From the NCBI RefSeq assembly GCF_000189635.1, contig NW_002476315.1, forward strand, positions 3,567-67,566: a DNA stretch of 64,000 nt, in the 5' to 3' direction. The position numbers and the translations under genes were made by a program. The stretch is from Tetrahymena thermophila SB210 (taxonomy: Eukaryota; Ciliophora; Oligohymenophorea; Hymenostomatida; Tetrahymenidae). Each line of letters begins with the position of its first letter. Position 1 is the stretch's first letter. The notes under the pieces are model-generated. The model was not told the origin of the DNA. It saw nothing but the letters and a program-made list of their open reading frames with translations, and did no database searches. This document shows, in pieces, positions 1 to 10,904 of the stretch.

Positions 1-165
1 GATAAACAAGTGGCTAAAAACGGATAAATAAATATTAAATGTTTGAATAATTGAATATTATATGTTTTATCAAATAATACTTTGAAAAAGTTTTTTTAAC
101 CTAAAATATAGATACATAGATAGATTTTATTATTGTTTTTATATTTATTAATATTATATTCTTGT
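1..165 (+). repeat. 3' flank of an LRR gene that ends at the window edge
   Basis: The first 165 bases match 18291-18455, the sequence directly after the stop of LRR gene D, with few differences. In gene D the match begins inside the TGA stop, so bases 1-2 here are probably the last two bases of the stop of a seventh LRR gene lying left of the window on the + strand. A frame open from base 1 to a TGA at 52-54 is therefore read as 3' flank, not coding sequence. Related sequence follows the stops of genes B and E on the other strand. Confidence 0.7.
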
Positions 166-810
166 ATGTTAATAAATACCTTATAAATAATAAAAAAAAC
201 GATCAAATCATTTGAAATTTGTAGTGTAAAATTATATGTTATTAAATAATATAAATGCCAAGCTTTTATATTCCAGTTAGATTTTAATCTTAAATAGTAT
301 CCATCAATCATATTAAGGAATTTAAGGGGTTAAAAATTGTAACCCCTAAATTAGATACCATGATTTAAAACCTTTTTAAAAAATTTAATGATGAATTAAT
401 TATTAAAGAAATTATTAGCTCCTCCTATAAAAATTTAATTGAAATAATAAATATTTAATCTTATTTGTGTTTTATGCATGAACTTCAATACAGTTTTTTT
501 TTATATTGTTTAGAATTATTAATAGAAAAATAAACAAAAATAGTAAATTTAAATAAATGGAATAATAATACTAAATAATGAAATTTCATTTAAATAAGCT
601 ATGATATTTTAAATTTATAAAAGACATTAAATTAATTTCTTTTATATGACTATTTAAAACAATTAAAAGTAATTAAAGTATCTAATTTTTTCATTTTTTA
701 AAAATACTGATAAATATTTGATATACAATTCAAAATAAAGACATTGTATATTTTACAACTAACTAACTAATTATAAAAAATTATAATTGAATATTTTACA
801 ACAAAAAAAA
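166..810. other. Intergenic; right half is duplicated 5' flank of LRR gene A
   Basis: No coding sequence is seen. Roughly 380-810 resembles 10460-10904, the 5' flank of LRR gene C, so the duplication that made A and C carried about 430 bases of upstream sequence with it. The flank probably holds the promoter of gene A. An inverted repeat at 324-349 is listed separately. Confidence 0.6.
324..349. repeat. Inverted repeat with telomere-like arms
   Basis: AGGGGTTA (325-332) and TAACCCCT (340-347) are perfect inverted copies around a 7-base AT-rich loop. GGGGTT is the Tetrahymena telomere unit, but only one unit per arm is present, so this is a short hairpin-forming palindrome and not a telomere. 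Confidence 0.6.
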
Positions 811-3800
811 ATGATATAACAAACTGAATCCTATTACGACTTAGGAAAAGTAAAAGATATATTTATTTAATTATGATTTGAATTTATTTTTACTTTGAAA
901 AATAGTTTTTAAACTCTTCTTTATCTTCTCATTCTGATCTACTTATTGACCTGAGGTATTTATTTATATGAACTATGATATTATCAATTTTATTTAAAAA
1001 TTTATTTACTATCAAATAAGTTTATTGTTTGTTTTAAATCTTATTTTCTTATTTAAAAAAGTAAAAATAAAATATTATCATAAAAAACAGAAAATACATA
1101 CATAAAAACATAATTCTTATTTTTAATTTATTTTTAAATTATTAAATTGAGATATCTTTAATCAAAAATATAAATAGCTACTGCTAAATAGGAGATCATG
1201 GTGTTTAATAAATAAGTTCTGCTTTAAAATAATGTATTGAACTCTCAACTTTTAGAATAGATCTTGGGTAAATATTAACATAACATTTTTTTATTAAATA
1301 TTTTAAAAAATATTACTGTATGTATATTTGTCTAATTAATTACATCCAAAAAATTTTAAATTATCTATTTCTCCATTAAATTTTACATAAATTGTTTTTA
1401 ATTCCCTTTATATATAATTCCTTTTTGTTCGCCTAAATACTAATAGGTATAATTAAATAAGTAATGAGGGTGTATCATCTTTAATTTCTGCTCTGACTGA
1501 CTGCCCTAATCTCTCAGTTTTGTAACTTGATCTTTAGTAAAAATATAATAAAAATATTCAATTTTATTTATTAAAATTATTTTCCTTCCATTATCCTATC
1601 CATCTATCCTTGCCTTGTATGTTTTTTTTCAGCTTTAAATTTAAATTTACTAAAATAATTTATTTCTCATTTAAGATGAAATCAAATTTATTTTTATTTT
1701 ATTAAAAGCTAAAATAATATTAGTGAACTAGGTGCATAAAGTCTAAGCTGTGGTTTGAAAAAATTAGCTAAAATTTCAATATTAATTATCAATCTTGGGT
1801 AGAAATAAAATTTATTTATTTAATTAATTTAAAAATATATTTTTAAAATAAATGATTAAAAACTTAACATTTTAAAGAATTTATTTAGATATTTTATAAT
1901 GGTCATAACAAATTTTATATTATTTAATTAATATTTATTTTTTTATTTTTGACAATTAGCTTTAATTTAAAATTAAAAGATTGAATTAAATTGGTTCATA
2001 GGGTACATTAAACTTAGGCTCTGCTTTTTTGAACTGCAATAGTCTCTAAAGTTTAACTCTCAAACTCAAGTTAAAATTATTAAAATGCTTTAATTAATTT
2101 ACAATATTTAATAATTTAATTGCTAACTAAGAACAAAAATATATAAATAAATAACCAAATACATATATTTTATTAAAATAGTTTTGATCATATAAAAATT
2201 TTAATCTATTTATTTTTTAATGTCTATAAATCTTTAAGCTAATTACTTTAAATCCTATTAAATTTTCACCATATGAATTTAAAAATAATTAATTAATTGA
2301 TTTAAGCCAAAAAAGTGTTTTTTTTGGGTGAATATTTAAGGACAGAGAATATATAAGGATTTACAGCAATTAGATTTTATTTAATTTTAATATTTTTTTA
2401 ATTTATAAACAACTTATTAAATATAAAGCGATAATTAAATTGGATCATAAGGTCTATAAGGTTTAATCTCTAATTTAACAAGTTGCAGTAATCTTTCAAA
2501 TTTGACACTAATTCTTTTGTAAAATTAGTCAATTTTAATTTATTTTGTTTACCTATTTGTTTAATTTATGATAGGAAATTTACAGAAACCTCTTTTATAA
2601 CTTTTCTATTATATCCAATATTTATTCCTTTATCGCTTTTTGCTTTTTGATTTATCTCTTCTCTTTTTTTTATTAAAAATTTACAATTAAATTAATATTT
2701 ATTTTAAAATGAAAATAGTGAAAATTAAATCGATGATTCAAGCGTTTCTTGTTTAGTTTCTATTGGTGAAAATTGCTCTAAATTATAAAGTTTAAAACTA
2801 AATCTTGAGTTAAATGCTTTTATATATTTAAAATTACCATACTATTTACTCTATTTGTTAATAATTTATTTTTTTTAATTTAACTTTTATTTATTATTTT
2901 TAATAGATGCAACCAAATAGGTTCTATAGGAGTATCACATATAGGTTCTGCTTTGGCTAGTTATACTCATATCAAAACTCTGGATCTCTATCTATCGTAA
3001 AAAAATTATATATTTATTTATCAATTTTGAAAAGTTTTTGGCTTACTCTTTACTTTGTAATTTTTTTATATGTACTCTTTTATTTTATATTTTCACATTT
3101 TTGTATTAAAATTTAAAAAGCTAAAACAAATTAGGGTCATAAGGTGCATCATGCTTGGGCTCTTCTTTGAAAAGCTGCTATAACATATCAAAATTGAATC
3201 TTTCTCTAGGGTGAAAATTTATTTGACTTAATTTAGTATATTTAATTAAATAAATATTAAAAGTGATAATTAAATTGGGGTATAAGGAATATTAGATTTA
3301 GCTACATCTTTGGCAATCTGCAATAATCTCTAAAATCTAACAATCGATCTCTAGTAAAATGAATTATTTTGTTAATTTTCTTATTAGAAGACTGAAAACT
3401 AACTATCTCTTGGTTTAGTTTTAAAGCTTTTATTGTTACACTTTTATCAATTTACTTTTTTTTTAGTTCAGATTTCTTTCAATTTTTCATATACTTTAGA
3501 TTTTATTTAATTTGTCTTAATTTTTTATATATAAATAATTCTATTTTTAAATTTTTAAAAGCAATAATGGGATTGATGATGAAGGAGCTAGCGATTTGAT
3601 TTCTGCTTTATCAGACTGCACTAATCTCACTATTTTAGAGCTTTTGCTTCAGTAAAATATATACTTTATATTTATTGTAAAATTTATATTTATAAATTTA
3701 GTCTTATTTACTTATCTTTAAAGGCTTAATTTGAGCATAATTTTATTAAATTTATAAATAAAAAGTTACAATTTGTTAAGTGAAATTGGTAAAACGAAAC

Positions 3801-3856
3801 TGATCTTTCAGATCCTGAAATTTAAGAGATTAGTTTTCAAATAAATCTGCTTGTGA
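811..3856 (+). CDS. LRR tandem-exon gene A (ribonuclease-inhibitor-type repeats)
   Basis: Thirteen exons: 811-849, 906-955, 1178-1267, 1447-1536, 1709-1798, 1980-2069, 2429-2518, 2719-2808, 2907-2996, 3121-3210, 3264-3353, 3562-3651, 3781-3856; 354 codons plus TGA. The start is the ATG after an A-run and gives MIQQTESYYDLGK. Exon 2 gives a Ser-rich linker ending IDL. Each of the next ten 90-nt exons, with phase 2 introns on both sides, encodes one LRR of the form N-x-I-G-x-x-G-...-L-...-A-L-...-C-...-L-S-x-L-x-L-x-L. The last exon ends KFKRLVFKQICL. Donors are GTAAA, GTTAA, GTGAAA or GTATTT. LRRs are protein-binding scaffolds; no partner or location can be inferred and no signal peptide or membrane segment is evident. 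It is exon-by-exon paralogous to gene C but lacks five LRR exons. The exons differ from each other, so the array is old. Confidence 0.8.
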
Positions 3857-4279
3857 TTTTTTATATAAATTAACATATTTTATTTCATATAAAATAAAAA
3901 ACAAAATTGGAACTTGATACTTAAATACTTAATAAATACTACAAGTATATGTTTTATAATTGATGTACTATAAAAATCAATTTATTGTAATTCGTTAATA
4001 ATTAAAACCAAACATTTCTCTAAATTTTTTCCTATTTTTTTTGTTGAGAGGAATTAACTCATTTAAGTATATTAAATTTTTAAATTTTTAATTTTTTTAT
4101 TATATAAGCTATTTATTAACTAAAAAAAATATAAATTATAAAAATATAAAAAACAATAATTAAATCTATTAATAATTAAGGAGAAAAAACATTTTCAAAT
4201 TATTATATTATAAAACATATAATATTCAATTATTCAAACATTTAATATTTATTCATCTTTTTTCACCACTCATTTATCA
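3857..4279. other. Convergent intergenic between LRR genes A and B
   Basis: AT-rich 3' flank of both genes. The stretch 4190-4260 read on the minus strand resembles the shared LRR 3' flank seen at 1-80 and 18291-18370. No gene was seen. Confidence 0.6.
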
Positions 4280-7200
4280 TCAGAGTTATATTTTAAAGAC
4301 GACTAATCTTTTTGATTTAATATACTTACTTTTTACTTTGAATTCTTATTATTCATTCAATTTATTATAACTTTTTTTATAAATTTGTGTAAATTTTAAA
4401 TTAACATTAAATAAAATAAACTTTCAAATTAAAAATTTAAATTAATAAATAAAATAACATTAGCCGAATTAAAAAGATAAAAAAATAAATTATTAAAAAG
4501 CTATCAAATAAATTCAAAGAGTTTTGTTATTTTAAATCAGTTTTATAATTAAAAATATCACAATCCAAAATAAAAAAACTGTTTTTACTAAAGACCAAGT
4601 GTCAAATTTGAGAGATTGATACACTTTGCTAAAGCAGAACCTAAGCCTGATGCACCTTCATCACCAATTTTATTCCCACTTTTTAAATATTGAAGAAAAA
4701 ATAAAATTTAATTTGTTATTTAGATGGAAAAAATGAAGAAAAAATATGAAATAATAAGATTAATGAAAAATAAAAGCAAAAGTTAAAGATAAATAAAATG
4801 ATGAGTTAAATTAACAAAAAAAGAAGAAATAAAAGCAAGCAAGCACAATAAAAAGAAAAAGAAATATTAGCTTTATTGTTTTAAATTCGTTTTATAATTA
4901 AAAATATCACAATACAAAATAAATAAACTTTTTTACCGAATATCAAGTGTCAAATTTGAGAGATTAATGCACTTTGCTAAAGCAGAACCTAAGTCTGATA
5001 CACTTTTATCACCAATTTAATTTTTACTTTTTAAATATTGAAGAAAAAATAAATAATTAATTAGTTAGTTATTTAGAAGGAAAAAATGAAGAAAAAATTA
5101 GAAATAATGAAAAATAAAAGTAAAAGTTAAAAAAAAATAAATTGATGAGTTAAATTAACAAAGAAAGAAGAAATAAAAGCAAGCAAGCACTATAAAAAGA
5201 AAAAGAAAAATGAACTTTATTACTTTAAATTCGTTTTATAATTAAAAATATCACAATCCAAAATAAATAAACTGTTTTTACCTAAGATTAAGTATCAAAT
5301 TTGAGAGATTAATGCACTTTGCTAAAGCAGAACCTAAGTCTTATGCACCTGTTGCACCAATTTAATTTTTACTTTTTAAATATTGAAGAAAAAATAAAAA
5401 ATTAATTAGTTATTTAGAAGGAAAAAATGAAGAAAAAATATGAAATAGTAAGATTAATGAAAAATAAAAGCAAAAGTTAAAATAAATAAAATGATGAGTT
5501 AAATTAACAAAGAAAGAAGAAATAAAAGCAAGCAAGCATAATAAAAAGAAAAAGAAAATAGAGCTTTATTGTTTTATATTAGTTTTATAATTAAAAATAC
5601 AACAATCCAAAATAAATAAACTTTTTTACCGAAGATCAAGTGTCAAATTTGAGAGATTAATGCACTTTGCTAAAGCAGAACCTAAGTCTGATACACTTTT
5701 ATCATCAATTTAATTGTAACTTTTTAAATATTGAAGAAAAAATAAATAATTAATTAGTTATTTAGAAGGAAATAATATTAAATAATAAGATTAATGAAAA
5801 ATAAAGGGAAAGTTAAAAATAAATAAAATAATGAGTTAAATTATCAAAGAAAGAAGAAATAAAAGCAAGCAAGCACAATAATAAGAAAAAGAAAATAGAG
5901 CTTTTTATTTTAAATTCTTTTTATAATTAAAACTATCACAATCCAAAATAAATAAACTATTTTTACCTTAGATTAAGTGTCAAATTTGAGAGATTGATGC
6001 ACTTTGCTAAAGCAGAACCTAAGCCTGATGCACCTTCATCACCAATTTTATTCCCACTTTTTAAATATTGAAGAAAAAAATAATAATTAATTAGTTATTT
6101 AGAAAGAAAAAATATTAAATAATAAGATTAATGAAAAATAAAAGCAAAAGTTAAAAATAAATAAATTGATGAGTTAAATTAATAAAGAAAGAAGAAATAA
6201 AATCAAGCAAGCATAATAAAAAGAAAAAGAAAATTTTAAATTCGTTTTATAATTAAAAATATCATAATCCAAAATAAATAAACTGTTTTTACCTAAGATT
6301 AAGTATCAAATTTGAGAGATTAATGCACTTTGCTAAAGCAGAACCTAAGTCTGATGCACTTTTATCACCAATTTAATTTTTACTTTTTAAATATTGAAGA
6401 AAAAATAAATAATTAATTAGTTATTTAGAAGGAAAAAATATGAAATAATAAGATTAATGAAAAATAAAAGCAAAGGTTAAATAAATAAAATAATGAGTTA
6501 AATTAACAAAGAAAAAAGAAATTAAAGCTAGCAAGCACAATAATAAGAAAAAGAAAATTGAGCTTTATTGTTTTAAATTCGTTTTATAATTAAAAATATC
6601 ACAATACAAAATAAATAAACTTTTTTACCTAAGATCAAGTGATAAATTTGAGAGATTAATGCACTTTGCTAAAGCAGAACCTAAGTCTTATGTACTTTTA
6701 TCATCAATTTAATTTTTACTTTTTAAATATTGAAGAAAAAATAAATAATTAATTAGTTATTTAGAAGGAAAAAATATGAAATAATAAGATTAATGAAAAA
6801 TAAAAGCAAAAGTTAAAAATAAATAAAAAGATGAGTTAAATTATCAAAGAAAGAAGAAATAAAAGCAAGCACAATAAAAAGAAAGAAAAAAATGAGCTTT
6901 ATTGCTTTAAATTCGTTTTATAATTAAAAATATCACAATCCAAAATAAATAAACTGTTTATACTAAAGACTAAGTGTCAAATTTGAGAGATTAATGCACT
7001 TTGCTAAAGCAGAGCCTAAGCCAGATACACCTTTATCACCAATTTAATTGGAACTTTTTAAATATTGATTTAGAAGGAAAAAATGAAGAAAAAATATGAA
7101 ATAATAAGATTAATGAAAAATAAAAGCAAATGTTAAAAATAAATAAAATGGTGAGTTAAATTATCAAAGAAAGAAGAAATAAAAGCAAGCAAGCACAATA

Positions 7201-10200
7201 AAAAGAAAGAAAAAAATGAGTTTTATTATTATAAATTCTTTTTATTATTAAAAATATCGCAATTAAAATAAATAAAGTTTTTACCTAAGATCAAGTGTCA
7301 AATTAGAGAGATTAATGCATTTTGCTAAAGCAGAACCTAAGCCTGATACACCTTCATCACCAATTTAAATGGAACTTTTTAAATATTGAAGAAAAAATAA
7401 ATAATTAATTAGTTATTTAGATGGAAAAAATATGAAATAGTAAGATTAATGAAAAATAAAAGTAAAAGTTAAAAATAAATAAAATGATGAGTTAAATTAT
7501 CAAAAAAAGTAGAAATAAAAGCAAGCATAATAAAAAGAAAAAAAAAAAATCAGCTTTATTGTTTTAAATTCATTTTATAATTAAAAATATCATAATCCAA
7601 AATAAATAAACTGTTTTTACGAAAGACTAAGTGTCAAATTAGAGAGATTAATGCACTTTACTAAAGCAGAACCTAAGCCTGATACACCTTTATCACCAAT
7701 TTAATTGAAACTTTTTAAATATTGAAGAAAAAATAAATAATTAATTCGTTATTTAGAAGGAAAAAATATGAAATAATATAATTAATGAAAAATAAAGCTA
7801 AAGTTAAAAATAAATAAAATGATGAGTTAAATTATCAAAGAAAGAAGAAATAAAAGCAAGCATAATAAAAAGAAAGAAAAAATGAGCTTTATTGCTTTAA
7901 ATTCGTTTTATAATTAAAAATATCACAATTAAAATAATAAAAGTTTTTACCTAAGATCAAGTGTCAAATTTGAGAGATTAATGCACTTTGCTAAAGCAGA
8001 ACCTAAGCCTGGTGCACCTGTTGCACTAATTTAATTTTCACTTTTTAAATATTGAAGAAAAAATAAATAAAATGATGAGTTAAATTTACAAAGAAAGAAG
8101 AAATTAAAGCAAGTAAGCACAAAAAAAAGAAAAAGAAATATGAGCTTTATTGTTTTAAATTCGTTTTATAATTAAAAATATCACAATACAAAATAAATAA
8201 ACTTTTTTACCGAAGATCAAGAGTCAAATTTGAGAGATTAATGCACTTTGCTAAAGCAGAACCTAAGTCTGATGCACTTTTATCACCAATTTAATTTTTA
8301 CTTTTAAAATATTGAAGAAAAAATAAATAATTAATTAGTTAGTTATTTAGAAGGAAAAAATGAAGAAAAAATATGAAATAATAAGATTAATGAAAAATAA
8401 AAGCAAAAGTTAAAAAAAAATAAAAAGATGAGTTAAATTATCAAAGAAAGAAGAAATAAAAGCAAGCAAGCACTATAAAAAGAAAAATGAGCTTTATTAC
8501 TTTAAATTCGTTTTATAATTAAAAATATCACAATCCAAAATAAATAAACTGTTTTTACTAAAGACCAAGTGTCAAATTTGAGAGATTAATGCACTTTGCT
8601 AAAGCGGAACCTAAGCCTGATGCACCTTTATCACCAATTTAATTGAAACTTTTTAAATATTGAAGAAAAAATAAATAATTAATTAGTTATTTAGAAAGAA
8701 AAAATATGAAATAATAAGATTAATGAAAAATAAAAGCAAAAGTTAAAAATAAATAAAATGATGAGTTAAATTATCAAAGAAAGAAGAAATATAAGCAAGC
8801 ACAATAAAAAGAAAGAAAAAAATGAGCTTTATTGCTTTAAATTCATTTTATAATTAAAAATATCACAATCAAAAATAAATAAACTGTTTTTACTAAAGAC
8901 CAAGTGTCAAATTTGAGAGATTAATGCATTTTGCTAAAGCAGAGCCTAAGCCTGATACACCTTTATCACCAATTTAATTGAAACTTTTTAAATATTGTAG
9001 AAAAAATAAATAATTAAATAGTTATTTAGAAGGAAAAAATGAAGAAAAAATATGAATAAAATGATGAGTTAAATTAACAAAGAAAGAAGAAATAAAAGCA
9101 AGCATAATAAAAAGAAAAATGAGCTTTATTGTTTTAAATTCGTTTTATAATTAAAAATATCACAATCCAAAATAAATAAACTGTTTTTACCTAAGATTAA
9201 GTGTCAAATTTGAGAGATTAATGCACTTTGCTAAAGCAGAACCTAAGCTTGAAGCACCTGTTGCACCAATTTTATTGGAGCTTTTTTTTAAATAAAAAAT
9301 ATATAATTTATTAGTTATTTAGAAGGAAAAAATGAAGAAAAAATATGAAATAGTAAGATTAATTAAAAATAAAAGCAAAAGTTAAAATAAATAAAATGAT
9401 GAGTTAAATTAACAAAGAAAGAAGAAATAAAAGCAAGCATAATAAAAAGAAAAATAAAAATGAGCTTTATTGTTTTAAATTCGTTTTATAATTAAAAATA
9501 TCACAGTCCAAAATAAATAAACTGTTTTTACCTACTAAGATTAAGTGTCAAATTTGAGAGATTAATGCACTTTGCTAAAGCAGAACATAAGCCTGATGCA
9601 CCTGTTGAACCAATTTTATTGGAACTTTTTATTGAATAAAAAATATATAATTTATTAGTTAATTAGAAGGAAAAAATATGAAAAAATAAGATTAATTTAA
9701 TTAATAATTAGTTAAACTAACAAAGAAAGAAAAAAAATTAAGCAAGCACAATTAAAAGAAAAAGAAATAAAATAAATTAAAAGAGCTTTAATGTTTTAAA
9801 TTAAATTTTATAATTAAAAATATTAAAATCCAAAATAAAAAAATTGTTTTTATTAAGTGTAAGTGTTAATAGCAAAAAATGAAGAAAAAATATCAAATAA
9901 TAAAAAATGAATAATAAATAATTCAAAATTGAAATCAAAATTAAGTTGAAATTGCTAAAAATTTTTGTATAAATAGAAATTAATGAATAGTGGTGAAAAT
10001 TTCTATTATAAAAAATTATTTTTTTAAATAAATTGAAAGTTGAAATAAAAAAATTAAAAATATTTTTTATTTTAATATACTTTAGACTAATATGGAGAAC
10101 CTAATGAGATTAAAGTGAAGAGTTTAAAAACTTTTTTTATTAATTTATATAAATTTAAAGGATATTAATAAAAAAATTAATAATTACTTCTTCTAATTTG

Positions 10201-10226
10201 TTGTATTCTTTAATCTATTATACCAT
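4280..10226 (-). CDS. LRR tandem-exon gene B (16 near-identical repeat exons)
   Basis: Nineteen exons on the minus strand: first exon 10188-10226 (MVQQIKEYNKLEE), second 10081-10130, then sixteen LRR exons whose left ends are 9532, 9191, 8894, 8559, 8211, 7951, 7621, 7285, 6964, 6629, 6293, 5967, 5630, 5282, 4937 and 4589. All are 90 nt except the first of these, 9532-9624, which is 93. The last exon is 4280-4328, ending in a KSKRLVVF-like tail and TGA; 526 codons in all. A typical exon reads N-x-I-G-D-E-G-A-S-G-L-G-S-A-L-A-K-C-I-N-L-S-N-L-T-L. Introns are also nearly identical from unit to unit, which points to recent amplification or homogenisation. All introns between LRR exons are phase 2. 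It diverges from gene C across a shared 678-bp promoter region. Function is unknown beyond an LRR scaffold. Confidence 0.82.
4589..9624 (-). repeat. Tandem exon-plus-intron array (about 330-350 bp unit, 16 copies)
   Basis: The repeating unit contains the 90-nt LRR exon, a polypyrimidine-type acceptor region (AATATTTAAAAAG on the coding strand), a block with AAGCAAGC and GAAAGAAGAAAT (plus-strand orientation), and a donor-proximal block around CACAATCCAAAATAAATAAAC. Exon-to-exon spacings are mostly 321-348 bp. Two are short (260 between the exons at 7951 and 8211, 297 between 8894 and 9191), caused by deletions inside the intron. Sequence similarity extends through the introns, not just the coding part. 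Confidence 0.85.
9845..9872 (-). pseudogene. Vestigial LRR exon in intron 2 of gene B
   Basis: On the minus strand this reads as the last 20 or so bases of an LRR exon (ACACTTACACTTAA) joined to the usual intron start AAAAACAA. The donor GT is changed to AT and the rest of the exon plus its acceptor are missing. The conserved intron block (CCAAAATAAA) follows as in intact units. A similar scar occurs at the same place in gene E (38006-38038). Confidence 0.5.
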
Positions 10227-10904
10227 TTATTTTTTTTTTCAAAAATATTGAGTAGCAATTTATGGAATTTAATTAATTAATTAATATAATAATTATCTAA
10301 TATTAATTTATAAATTTGCTTTTATGAAGAGAGATCACAAAAAAATTAATTTCATATTCATTATTAAATCTTAATATTATTATTTAAAACTTATACTTAA
10401 AAATATAGCAGGTATTAGAGATTGGCAGTTAGTCATATTAGAAAAAATTCTAGTAATTAAAAGTTTAATGATGAATTAATTACTTTCTAAAAAAATTATT
10501 AGCTCCCCCTATTAAAAATTAAACAGAAATAATAAATGCATAATGTCATTTGTGTTTTATGAATTTCAATATTGTTTTCTATAAAAAGTGTTTCGAATTA
10601 AAAATATAAAATAAATAAAAATAGTGAATTTAAATAAAGAAAATAATAATATTAAATAATTATTTGCCATTTAAATAAGCTATAGTGTTTTAAATTAAAG
10701 ACTTTAAATTAACTTTTGTTATTGCTACTTTTATGAACAATTTAAAACAATTAAAAGTTATTAAAGTGAATAATTTTTTCATTTAAAAAAAATATTGATA
10801 AATATTTGATTTAGAATTCAAAATAAAGTTATTACATATTTTACAACTAACTAATTAACTAATTAATTATCAAAAATTTAATTGAATATTTTTCAAAAAA
10901 AAAA
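10227..10904. promoter_or_regulatory. Divergent promoter region of LRR genes B and C
   Basis: This 678-bp gap separates two genes transcribed away from each other. The left 120 bp or so, read on the minus strand, match the 5' flanks of genes D (16490-16627), E (38392-38530) and F (43581-43690): a CATAAAAGCAAATTTATAAATTAATATT-like block (split here by position, not quoted whole), then a CAATATTTTTGAAAAAAAA block just before the ATG. The right part (10460-10904) matches the 5' flank of gene A. So two promoter types meet here, one per subfamily. No TATA box or factor site can be named. Confidence 0.5.

Noticed and set aside
1-54. Open frame from base 1 to a TGA at 52-54 as the end of a coding region
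   Set aside because: The homologous sequence at 18290 places the LRR stop at the two bases before or at position 1, so this is 3' flank.
96-311. 71-codon minus-strand frame
   Set aside because: Low-complexity Tyr/Ile/Asn-rich translation inside the 5'/3' flank of LRR genes; no conservation expected.
4589-9624. CRISPR-like array or satellite DNA
   Set aside because: The regular spacing reflects 90-nt coding exons with matched splice sites and a shared LRR translation, and units are about 340 bp.
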